Part shown: piece after piece, positions 1 to 19,098 of the stretch
How positions within the stretch are numbered: the stretch's first letter is position 1
How the letters are laid out: every line of letters starts with the position of its first letter
Assembly (NCBI RefSeq): GCF_028858725.1
Contig: NC_084776.1
Span: forward strand, 6,014,001-6,078,000
Direction of reading: 5' to 3'
DNA: 64,000 bases
From: Colius striatus
Taxonomy: Eukaryota > Chordata > Aves > Coliiformes > Coliidae
Notes under the pieces: generated by a model
The model's input: the letters and a program-made list of their open reading frames with translations, nothing else
The model's database searches: none
Told to the model about the DNA's origin: nothing
Program-made: the position numbers and the translations under genes

Positions 1-237
1 GTCTTCCTACATAAAACTTCTGAAGGTTTGTAGTTAAAGAATTTTAGTATTTTACTTAAATGATAGCACACACATGCTTATTGGAGTAATGCATTCTGCA
101 CATGAATTGCATACAGAAATGTGCCATAAGAATAAGATTCTATTTAAAGTTATAGACTAGAAAATCCAATGTAATATGTGTTATCCTCGGGAAAGAGATA
201 TTAATACAAAGTTTATAATGTTGAATTCTTTTTTTAA

Positions 238-9862
<9,625 letters not shown>

Positions 9863-12800
9863 GGCAACTCAGAAAAGTGAGGGGCAGAGTATTGGTGACG
9901 GGAAAAGAGCCTTTCTCCAAGACAGACTGATTTTGTTCCCACTTGGATGGTGCAGTTCAGACAACTGTACCTGGGGCACTTTGCTAACTGTAGATGAGTT
10001 AGACTCAGCTGAGAAATTTTTGGAAGGGTGGGGAAACTATTTTAGTGAAAAAGATTTTTCAATTTATTAAAAAAACAAAAAAACAAAAATGGACACTTTT
10101 GTGTTGTATTTGAAGCTTTTGAAAGAATTTTGTAATATTTTCAAGTTCAGATTTATTGTGCATTGTTAACAAGAACTGAAATTCTAATTTTTTGGTAAGA
10201 TTAAAGTTTAATTAGCATGATCATGGGAAGCGGTTGGAGGAAGATATAGTTGCAAGTACAAATGAACTGTCATAACAAATGAACCTTTTTGGTACAAGTT
10301 GGGAGACTTGTAGACTCTTGTGAACTGCACTGGTCACGCCTCTGGTTTTGTTTTGTTTTGTTTTTTTAATGGTGAAAATAAGATATTTAAGCCCTAATTT
10401 AGAGGCATCAATTGTACATGGAAGGTAGTTCTGTAAAGCTCTACTCAATGAGTAGCCCTAATTGCAACGGAGCCATCGCCTGAGGAAGGTTTTAACTTTT
10501 CAAGATGTTTTTATTTTGTTTCAAATACTTTTTTTTTTTAATCTAAGTTGTTCTGTTGTGTTTTTTTTTAAAGCAAAAGCTCCTTAGGGTCTGATTCAGT
10601 GCCCATTAGTATCACTAGCCTTGTCTCCAACGACTGCCATGGGCATTGGATTGGTACTACAAAGCTCTTGTCTGTCTATGAACGTCTGTAGTCTTGGAAT
10701 GCTTCTGCTAATGTTTACAGAGCCCTATGCCAAACTGGAACTTTGGAGAATTCCTGTGTTTGTAAGATGAGTTTTATCTATGAATTTAGACTAAAGAAGA
10801 AACTTAAGACAGTAACTCAGGCCTCCCTTAGTAATGGAAAGGAATTTCTGAGCATTCTTCTAATTCTTTTTCCATTCAGAAATACCTAGATGCTTCCTTA
10901 CCATCTTAAATATTTATTTGTGGACGTTCAAAACCAATGTTCCACTTGGTTTCAGGTGAGCTAAAAGGAGCCATACATTGTGGATGACAAAAAGGAGTTC
11001 AGTTCTGCACAGCCTGCAAAATTCTGTTCTTGCTGCAATAGTGTAATATGGAAGTTGAGACTCTATCAGTGTATGTCATATACTGTCTAGTACGTAATTC
11101 ATAAACTGGATTTGTTTATTGCCTGGAATCCTTTTGCCACCCTTAGAGTATCCCATTAGCCCCATTTGCTTAACTGTCCAAATTTCTTTAACATCAAAAG
11201 TTGTGTAAAAGGGTTAAAATAACTACCAGTAGAATATCAAGTATTTTAGCTTTAATTTGTAATAATTTGGATTTTCTTTCCATATTTTTCAACCTCTGTA
11301 GACTTTTGTAAGTGATCTCAGTCATGGAGTTGGTTAGTACAGTGGTTCATCAGCCCTGCAGAGCTGTGACTGGAAAATGTGCATCAAGAGCTTTAGCTTT
11401 TACCAGTAAGGTTCATAAAGTAAACTCTCAGGAATTAACTGCATATGTTCTATAAGTGCTTCTGGGTCTTAGCAGGTCCCCTTCAGAGCAGTACAGTGAT
11501 CATCTGACTCTTGACCATAAATTAGGGCTTAAAAAAAATTAATCAAAATGATTAACATCTGTGTTCCTACAGTCTAAGACATGCTTTAAGGTTGTCAACC
11601 CAGAGAGCCCCAGGAGACCATATTTGTGTATTGTTGCTTGAGTTTAAAAAAAGAAGTGCATAGAAAGTTGAAAACCAGCAATTTGATTCTTTTCTAAAAT
11701 CTTGCTCTAACTTTGGGTACATAGTATTGGTAATATGCACAGGTTTACCTCATTCTATGCAAGAGGGGTTAATGATGTAAAGTTTTGTATTTACTACTGG
11801 AAGTTAAAGTGTCCTGTATAGTGTAGGAATGTCTGGAATTCTTTTCTTCCTTACTGGTAAAATTTCTTAAGTAATGACCCCCTTTTTAACAACAGCTTTG
11901 TTTAGTCACAGAATCTGGTTATCATGTCATAAGTATCTGTAACTTCAGGTGGTGAAGACATTTTAGCTCTCTACAATAGCCATACAAAGGACTTTGTCAG
12001 CCTTGGTAGACTTCAAATACATTTTCTCAGACTCTGACCTACCCATGACGTTTCTTTTGGACAGACTAGATTCGAGGAGTAGGATTGGAGACTCTTGTAA
12101 TGACACTTTGAACCTTGATTAGTTTTGTTCTGTGTTGTCAAATTAACCTGCTGTATAATCCAGCTCTGCAGCATTGGTTTGGTTTGGTAAGTACTTCACT
12201 GTACTTTTATTTTCCATTAATGTGACAACTTGCAGATTGCCCCAGTCAGCTAGAAGAAGATTGGCACAATCTGACTTTCTTATCTCATCAAGAGCTTCTG
12301 ATTTGAGCAGAAAAACTGTTGCATTAATTTATATTTCAGAATGTGAAATCTTGGGCTAGTAATGAACAAGGTATATTGCCATGAGACAAACCTTGGGCTT
12401 CTGTGTATTGCCCAGGCTCATACCTGACTTCTGAGTCGTAGTCTTCAAATGTCAAGAAGGAAAGTGAGCCCTTTAGTTGAACACACCTCCTGTGTTGGAG
12501 AAATGTAAGAAGGGGATTTGAAGTCTGTCAGTCTTAGTGTCCTTAAAAATAGGCATGTTGTTCATTAAACACTAAAGTATGTAAGTTGACGTGTTCTCAC
12601 ATACGTGTGACCTCAGGAGGAGCTGGATGAAATTTCTCATGTGTTACTAAATTCAAAATATAACTAAAATGTGTAATTGCCAAGTACAGTGAAATCTGTC
12701 CCAAGCAAACCACAGAAGGAGCCAACTGACGTGCCTTGCTTAGGAAAGGCTATAGGAAAACCTGAGCAATGTTCTGCCAGGTTTTCAGAGTGGTCTCCAA

Positions 12801-13745
12801 AGAGCAGGCTGCCTCTGGGCTGTGGTGTCTCCAATATGGGCTTCACTGTATTTAAGGTTTTTCTTAGTAACATGGCTCTGGGTATTTTGATCTTCATGTT
12901 CCTCCGTGGTACTTGGCTAAAAGAGCAGCAGTGTCAGACATCTGAAATCAATGGGGTCAGATGATTTTCAGTATTTGGCGTAGCAGGTTTTTATAACCAT
13001 GAGGTAGTGCAAGTGACATACCTTACTTTGCAGCTACTCTTCTTTTATTGCTCCAGATCTTTCTGCTGATCTTTTGATTTTGATGTTATTTTCAATACAA
13101 CTCCTTAACCTTTTCCTTGCTGCATTTGAGGAAAGCTAAAGCAGTTATCAATTCCTTGTTCTACGGATACTAACACGGGTTTTAGTGTTTGTTTGTTTTT
13201 TATTGTTGTTTCATGTGATGTGAATACCCTCTCCCGTCAATATTTGTACGATGGTGCTAATATATTTGGTAACAATCCTTTATTGGGAAGGGATTTTAAA
13301 ACAAACTGTGATTTCAACTGAATTTTTTCTTCCTTTTGATTTTCATATTTAAAACAAAAAGCCACAGCCATTTATACAAAAAAAGGCATCAACTTCGGCC
13401 CCTGGGAGAACGTTGGGGCGGGAATCAAGATTAAACTAATAGGGTTTTTACATCATTTCTGTATGTATTTGATATATAGATCAATATCTGTACAAATTTA
13501 ATCTTTTATTTTCTTGGTAATTTGTGTGGTCAATGAGAGAGCATTTAAAGCTTTCTCACGAAATGTACATAACTAAGTGAAAAGAAAATGCTTTTGGAGA
13601 AGTCAATGTTCCTTTCATTTTTACGAGACTGCAGATTTTCAGCATGGATGTGAAAAGCATTAAAATTATAACTTTGTGTACAAGATGAAAATAATTCACT
13701 AAATTTGCCTTTTTTACACAAAATAAAATGATAAAAAGTCTTTTT
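9863..13745 (+). other. MBTD1: Probable MBTD1 3' UTR, AT-rich, no further coding
   Basis: No open frame here looks coding. Candidate poly(A) signals on the plus strand are ATTAAA near 10199, 12564 and 13430 and AATAAA at 13722-13727. The last is the best, because a T-rich element follows it within about 15 bases. That would give a 3' UTR of about 3.9 kb. A GC-richer patch at about 13385-13425 interrupts the otherwise AT-rich sequence. Transcript data would be needed to fix the real end. Confidence 0.5.
13722..13727 (+). terminator. MBTD1: Candidate distal MBTD1 poly(A) signal AATAAA
   Basis: A canonical AATAAA is followed at about 13740 by a run of eight or more T, as expected for a downstream U-rich element. 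It lies about 670 bp before the opposing NME2 poly(A) signal, so the two genes would end tail-to-tail without overlap. Confidence 0.45.
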
Positions 13746-14370
13746 TTTCTGAAAGAGTGATTGCTTTGTTTAAAAGGCACTCCTGGGCACAGACATAAAT
13801 CCATCCCAGCTTCTTTAAGGGATTGCAGATCAAAATCACTTTCTAAGACCATGGATGTTTGGAGTAACAGAATATGTTGGCCTGAGCACAGATAAAGCAG
13901 AGAAGCTGTGAGCACAAGGTAAGGTATTGTATGTGAGGAGGTGGCATTAAATAAGCATTTAATATGAGAGCAAGGTTTGGACTCGAGTCTCATCTTTCAC
14001 AGTTGGTATTAACCAACCACAATTACCAATTGTGTAGGGAGATTTTAGTCACAGGTGGTATTCCACTTCGACTTGGTTCTGGTGTTGGAAAGAGCTCACT
14101 TATCATAGAATGGTAGAGGGTGGAAGGGACCTTGAAAGATCATCTAGTTCCCCGCGAAACTCCAAACTCTCCTGCAAGGTGGCTTTGTGCTGCAACTGTA
14201 ACATATTTCAGCAGCCTTCAAAGTAACTTTGCAACCAAAAAGTCACTACATTGTTACTCTGATGTGTGTAGGCAATACTGTGTTCCTTTTTCCCCCTGCA
14301 AGAGAGAAATATTCAACTGAGTAAAATGACTTAGCGAATATTTAAACCCAGTAGTCTTGTTTTTATAGTG
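13746..14370. other. Convergent gap between MBTD1 and NME2
   Basis: No gene is recognised. The minus-strand open frame at 13556-13993 has no family resemblance and sits in AT-rich sequence. The stretch contains one short CR1 remnant at 14103-14152. Confidence 0.5.
14103..14152 (-). mobile_element. CR1 LINE 3' end fragment, antisense
   Basis: TCATAGAATGG, then GGAAGGGACCTTGAAAGATC and ATCTAGTTCC, is the reverse complement of the avian CR1 3' terminus. It is a heavily 5'-truncated copy of about 50 bp. There is no coding left. Confidence 0.8.
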
Positions 14371-14400
14371 AACACAGCACAACAAATTAGTTCATATCTA

Positions 14401-14406
14401 TTTATT
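14401..14406 (-). terminator. NME2: NME2 poly(A) signal
   Basis: TTTATT on the plus strand reads AATAAA on the minus strand, 109 bases after the NME2 stop codon. The paralogue NME1 has ATTAAA at the matching distance, which supports both calls. Confidence 0.7.
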
Positions 14407-14514
14407 TGAAACTGCTGACAATGACTACGATAACCGTGGTGGTAGTTGCTCCCAGGTCAATAGCTGGAATGAGATGACATGTTCAGAAGGCACAATTTGT
14501 TGTGGAAACTCCTT

Positions 14515-14632
14515 TCACTCGTAGATCCAATCATGTTCACAGGATTTGTAGTCAATGAGCTCCGCAGGTTTGAACCACAGGTTGATCTCCTTCTGGGCAC
14601 TTTCCACAGAGTCGCTGCCGTGGATGATGTTT
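14515..14632 (-). CDS. NME2: NME2 last exon: active-site histidine and C-terminus
   Basis: The minus-strand acceptor is TTCCACAG. The exon starts with 1 nt finishing Arg115, then [38 protein letters not shown] and TGA. His119 is the phosphorylated residue. Cys146 corresponds to the redox-sensitive Cys145 of the human enzyme. Confidence 0.95.
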
Positions 14633-16606
14633 CTGTGGAAGGAAACAGAGTGTCCTGTATAAAAAAAAATGCTTTACCCAACCTTACAGTTCTCCATATG
14701 CAATCACTCAGATGAAGCATCTAGAGCTGCACAACTGCTGTTTCAGAGTACTCTTAATGCCGCCTGTAGAAGAGCTAGTTAAGCCTAGCAGGGGAACTAG
14801 GGCTACTTTACTACAACCACCACTGCTGCTGACTGATCTTACATGAAGCTCTGATGAGGAGCTGTATCTGAAAACAAGTCAGGTTTGTACCAAGCCATTT
14901 TCTTAAGCAGCAGTTATGGATTGTGACCTGCAAGTAAAACACCATCAGACTAGGATAATCTACCAACCATTTTGAATTTCTAGATTAAAAGATTAGCTTT
15001 CAATCGCACTTGATAAACTGAGCACAAACCTTCCAACTTGAATGCAGAAGTCACCACGGATGGTACCAGGCTTAGAGTCTGCTGGATTTGTCTCTCCCAG
15101 CATTACTCTCCCAGTTTTAACAACGTTGAGACCTTCCCATACCTTAAAGAAAAGAGACATGCATACAGAACATAAGATAGATGAATCTTTGCTAATAACA
15201 TGCTTTGCAGAGAAACAAGGGCTCCACCACTAAAAAAAATTTAATCCAGCCTAGATTCTGTCTCAGACCTGGAACGAAGAGTAGGGTGGGGGGGAAACAT
15301 AACTAAGAGTGATTATAAAAAGAATTACCAGCTTTGTCATTGCAGAGAAGGAGATGCTTTACCAACCCTCAGCATTAGCTGATGTACAGGGCAACTTCAA
15401 AACCTTTCTGTTGTGACAGGCTAAGGGCAGCCTGATGCACTGCAGGTCCTCCCACTCAGCTGCACAGTCAAAACATAAGGAGATGCTACCTAGCCTATTA
15501 TAGTGTTTTGGGGGAATACAGAAAGAAAGGGCACAGAGGAGGGGTTTCTGTGAGACAGCTCTGACCCTTTTTACCCCAAACTAATGTTTATTTTGGTGCA
15601 GAAGTTTGGCTTTTGGGAATTTTGCTTATTACAGGATAAGCATTTTAATACCATTTTATACTGTCTTTCTCAGGCTGGGCAGCTTGGAAAAGTGTAGCCT
15701 TAATAGTATCTCTGACTATTTCACAGGATTTATAAAACAATACAAATACATGCACCAAAGTACTCTTTAAATAAAGGCAAGCCCCTTACCATGGCCACAA
15801 TAGGTCCAGAGTTCATGTATTTAACCAAACTGGGATAGAATGGTCGATCTTTCAGGTCAATGTAATGTTGTTTGAGAAGGTCTTCAGAGGCCTTTAGAAG
15901 GACAGATATGACATCACACATCACTTTCAAATTACCATACCACAACAGGAGTTGCTACTGTAAGACTAGAGGATTAGTGGCTAGAGTGCACCAGTCATTG
16001 ATAATATTATCAAGGGCTGCTGTAATGCTATTATGGGTTTCAACTGAAGTTCCTAAGGTGAAATTGAAAGACCACATGACACACCATCTTCCTTTGGAAT
16101 AGTGTCTGTGTTGGAAGTTGCCTAAATTATTCCTTTGTGTTACAGTTGTCCTCAGCAATAAGCAGAGAATGATGTTACTCGATACAACCTTCCAGTCAAG
16201 GTCATTTCAACTTTCTCAACGAGGCTGAATTAAACCATCCAAGCAAAGTGCGTTTCTTTAGGAAACGGGCTCAATCAAATGCCTGTGTTTGACACCAAGC
16301 TTGGCCTGAGGTGTGATCCTGTCCTTCTAGCTATTGGACAGATTCCGCATCAGATTCCCGCCTGATGCAGGAGAAGAGGCGGAGGAAAACAGACACGTTG
16401 AATATATTCTGGCAGGTGAGGAGAAGCCTTTAGGTCAGGGCCGGTGAAAGGGCGATTCCCGGGGCGCTGAGACTTACGTGCACGAACTTCATGGCCACCA
16501 GGCGGAAGCCTTTCTGCTCGAACCGCTTGATGATCTTTCCCACCAGCCCTCGCTGGACGCCATCGGGCTTGATGGCGATGAAGGTGCGCTCGCAGTTGGC
16601 CGCCAT
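14515..16606 (-). CDS. NME2: NME2, nucleoside diphosphate kinase B
   Basis: Four coding exons on the minus strand: 16478-16606 (ATG at 16604-16606), 15790-15891, 15030-15142 and 14515-14632 (TGA at 14515-14517). They total 462 nt, or 153 aa. The enzyme transfers the gamma phosphate between nucleoside tri- and diphosphates through a phospho-histidine. The catalytic set is present: Lys13 in IKPDG, Tyr53, Arg89, Thr95, Arg106, Asn116 and His119 in [12 protein letters not shown]. There is an RGD at 106-108 and the C-terminus is DWIYE. Arg35, Asn70 and Lys136 match the residues reported as needed for DNA binding in human NM23-H2 (Arg34, Asn69, Lys135). With the position next to MBTD1 this supports NME2 rather than NME1. 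Residue 24 is Lys where most relatives, including the neighbouring copy, have Glu (GLVGKII). The protein is expected to be a cytosolic and nuclear hexamer. All donors are GT. The 5' UTR starts in an upstream non-coding exon in the CpG island. Confidence 0.96.
15030..15142 (-). CDS. NME2: NME2 third coding exon: Kpn-loop region
   Basis: The acceptor is CTTTAAG (AAG type, also used in NME1) and the donor AG|GTTTGT. It encodes [20 protein letters not shown], then [17 protein letters not shown]. This covers Arg89, Thr95, Pro97 of the Kpn loop and Arg106. Confidence 0.95.
15790..15891 (-). CDS. NME2: NME2 second coding exon
   Basis: The acceptor is CTTCTAAAG and the donor ATG|GTAAGG, enclosing 34 whole codons. 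It encodes [20 protein letters not shown], then [14 protein letters not shown]. It contains Tyr53 of the active site and Asn70. Confidence 0.95.
16478..16606 (-). CDS. NME2: NME2 first coding exon
   Basis: The start is the ATG of [20 protein letters not shown], the family's usual start. A good acceptor, TGTGCCCCGCAG, ends 4 nt upstream (the exon reaches 16610), so the 5' UTR is completed by an upstream non-coding exon, as in NME1. The donor is CAC|GTAAGT. GC content is high because the exon lies in the CpG island. Confidence 0.94.
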
Positions 16607-16727
16607 CGCGCTGCGGGGCACAGGAACGCGCACGGCTCAGGCACGGCCCCGCCGCTGCCTCAAGGTCGGCGGCCGCTGCACCATGGCGGCGGCGTCCGGC
16701 CCGCCCCACCCGGGCCCACGTGGCGCC

Positions 16728-16793
16728 GGGCCCGCCGTGTGCCGGCCCCGGGCTCGCCGTGTGCCGGCCCCGAGCCCGCCGTGTGCCGCCTCA
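16728..16793. repeat. 22-bp GC-rich tandem repeat, three units
   Basis: Units start at 16728, 16750 and 16772. Each contains CCGCCGTGTGCCG or the variant TCGCCGTGTGCCG. They sit in NME2 intron 1 or the promoter and are nearly identical, so the array is probably recent and may vary in copy number. Confidence 0.8.
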
Positions 16794-17321
16794 GCCCGCG
16801 GGGCCCCGCTGCCGCCCTCCCCTCGCCGCTCGCCCAGCTGAGGCCCGCAGGCCGCTGCCGCGCCCGGCGCCGAGCCGGCCCGTCCGCCATGGCGCGCCCG
16901 CCCTTGGCGCAGCCCGCGCGCCCTCGGCCTCCCCTCACGCAGCGGGGGAGAGAGGGGTAACGGGTAACCTGCCCTCGCCTCACCTCTCCGGAGCTCCCGC
17001 AGCCGCTGCCACCCGCACCGCAGCCGCCGAAGAAAGGGGAGGAGGAGGCAGGCGGTGACCGGATCCCCCGCCCTGCGGAGAGGCGGAGCCGCCCGGCTTG
17101 CGGCGCTTGGAGGCGGGCCTGGCGGGGCTGGGGGCTCGCTTGGGCGCCAGCCCGCGCTCCGGCCGCGGGACGCTGCTGCCGGGACCCGGCGGGCGCTGGC
17201 CGCTGCCCTCTGCCCTCACGGCTGCGCCCGAGCCCTCGCCGCGCCTGGCAGCCGGCCCGGCCCTGCCGAGCGGCCGCGACACCTGCCGCCTTCACCGCCC
17301 CGAAAACCGCCTCGCAGGGTG

Positions 17322-17565
17322 AGAAACATTGAATCGCTTTGCTCGGAAAAGACCTTTAAGATCATTAGGTCCAACCGCTAATCCACAGCTCTCGGGACCT
17401 GAGCTCCACGGCTTTGCAATAGCTCCAGGGACTCCCTGGGCAGCCTGGCACAGGGGCTGAAAACTCTCTCAGGGAAAAAGTTCTTCCTCAGCTCCAAACT
17501 AAACCTCTCCCGAGGCAACTTGAGGCCATTTCCTCTTGGCCTGTTACTGGTAACTTGAGAGACGA
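17322..17565 (-). mobile_element. CR1 LINE 3' fragment, antisense
   Basis: The stretch runs from a degraded tail (AACATTGAATCG) through GACCTTTAAGATCATTAGG and TCCAACC to CAGGGAAAAAGTTCTTCCTC and TTGAGGCCATTTCCTCTTGG. This is the reverse complement of the CR1 3' region. It begins right at the edge of the NME2 CpG island. Confidence 0.85.
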
Positions 17566-18849
17566 GCATCCACTTGGCTACAACCTAATGAAATACCCTT
17601 TACAGAATTCATGCAGTTTCTTATTGACAGGCCACTTAGAATTAGTGAAACTGGGACATGCTCACTTGGGCATCTCTGATGTGCAGAATTCTGTGAGCAA
17701 TGGCTGACCTCCACCTCCTCCTCTCAGTCTCAGCATACCAGAAATACTAATCAGTACCTTTCTGACAACCTCCACAACTCCAGATAACCCAAATCTCTCT
17801 GTTTTGTAGTAAGCAAGTCAAGAAAAAGAAACCTCAAGTAATCCTTCAAGCAAAAATGGAACTGGAGACTACTCATCTTGTTCACAGGTTTGTTAAATGC
17901 TCCTTTTTCTTTAACAGCTTAATTGTTTGTCTTCTATAACACTGAATATTTTCAGAAGAGAAGCTCACAACCTCACCTACAGTTCCATAGGGAATGTTTG
18001 TTAGTTTGTTAGGGAACAAACAGCTTTCTCTGATAGAAGCAGATCCTTCTACTGAAAGACATTTAACATTACTATGACTGTATTTCTTTAGAGGATTAAA
18101 TAAAATTTTAAAAACCCAACGTTTAAGACAGTTCTGAAATACCTTACCCAAGAACAACTTGCTTTGGAGCTGCAGCTCTTCGAGAAAGAACACACAAATA
18201 TAGCTAAATTATCAGATGTTCATCCAGTAAAGCAAACATCACTGTTGCTGCTCAGTGCAATGTCAGAGGACTGCTACAGTAAAGTGGTGGAAGGTAGATC
18301 TCTCTCATCCACTCTCACATTAATCTTCTTTTCACATAAAAGGGCATTTCAGAAAGCCTGGCCTATTAATCCTTCCTTAAAATGCTAAATAAATCCCATG
18401 TGGGCGAAAAAAAAAGGCACAAGTTAAATCAGTGTCAATCAGAGGAAAGTTGTGGTTGTAATCAAAGCTTTGCTGTGTGCAGGCACAGTGAGTTCTGGGG
18501 GGAAAAATGAACAAGCTCTTTGCTGCAGCCATTTTGGGCATGGGGATTCTCTTGATATCAAGTTCAGTCCTCAACGTGTGGGCACACGATCACAGTGTGT
18601 TCCCTAACATTTGAACAAAATTCACCTTTGACACTGAGCCATTTGTGTGTTTATTTATCAAATACATTTTTACCTTTTTTTTTCCTATTTACCAAAATAT
18701 GATTTTTTGCTACAGAGTATTTCAGGAAAATACATGCATTGTGTGGCCTGTGTTTTAATCTCTTATCTCTCACCCCCAGACAATGCTTTTCAAACAGTAC
18801 AATTCCATCTATAACTTGACAGCTCTTTAACCAAAGCAGCAGCAATCAC
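17566..18849. other. Spacer between NME2 and NME1, no gene recognised
   Basis: This is AT-rich sequence upstream of the NME2 promoter and downstream of the NME1 stop. It contains TTTATT at 18650-18655, which reads AATAAA on the minus strand and could be a distal NME1 poly(A) signal. In mammals NME1-NME2 read-through transcripts cross this type of interval. Open frames here are short and without family resemblance. Confidence 0.5.
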
Positions 18850-18857
18850 TGGCTGTA

Positions 18858-18863
18858 TTTAAT
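18858..18863 (-). terminator. NME1: NME1 poly(A) signal candidate
   Basis: TTTAAT on the plus strand reads ATTAAA on the minus strand, 117 bases after the NME1 stop. That is nearly the same spacing as in NME2. An AATAAA further downstream (18650-18655) is the alternative. Confidence 0.55.
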
Positions 18864-18980
18864 ATTCACAACAGAGCAATCTCATGGATTTCTGAGACAG
18901 GTTTCTACCAGTTTATATGAAGGGCTTTCAGCTAGAGGCTAGCAGCTGTTCACAGGATATCAGAAGGTATAGGCTCAGTT

Positions 18981-19098
18981 TTAGTCATAGATCCATTCAT
19001 GGGCACAGCTCCTGTAATCAACCAGTTCTTCGGGAGTGAACCACAAATTGATCTCTGTCTCAGCACTTTCTACAGAATCACTCCCATGAATGATGTTC
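18981..19098 (-). CDS. NME1: NME1 last exon: active-site histidine and C-terminus
   Basis: The acceptor is TTTTCCTAG. The exon completes Arg115, then [38 protein letters not shown] and TAA. Thr136 replaces Lys/His of relatives, and the final residue is Asp rather than Glu. Confidence 0.94.

Larger units (their letters stand above)
16440..17320 (-). promoter_or_regulatory. NME2: NME2 CpG-island promoter with non-coding first exon
   Basis: This is a dense CpG and GC-rich stretch of about 900 bp spanning the start codon. A candidate exon 1 donor on the minus strand is GAG|GTGAGG, with the exon edge at 16984. A second candidate, GCAG|GTTACC, lies a few bases downstream. Several G/C-box-like runs and no TATA box are visible. 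Many open frames on both strands here result from stop-poor GC-rich sequence and are not genes. Confidence 0.75.

Noticed and set aside
13556-13993. 145-codon minus-strand frame between MBTD1 and NME2
   Set aside because: It has no family resemblance. It lies in AT-rich 3' UTR and intergenic DNA with the candidate MBTD1 poly(A) signal inside it.
16350-17381. Many long open frames on both strands around the NME2 start
   Set aside because: They overlap each other in several frames, are Arg/Pro/Ala/Gly-rich and have no family resemblance. Only the exon at 16478-16606 is coding.
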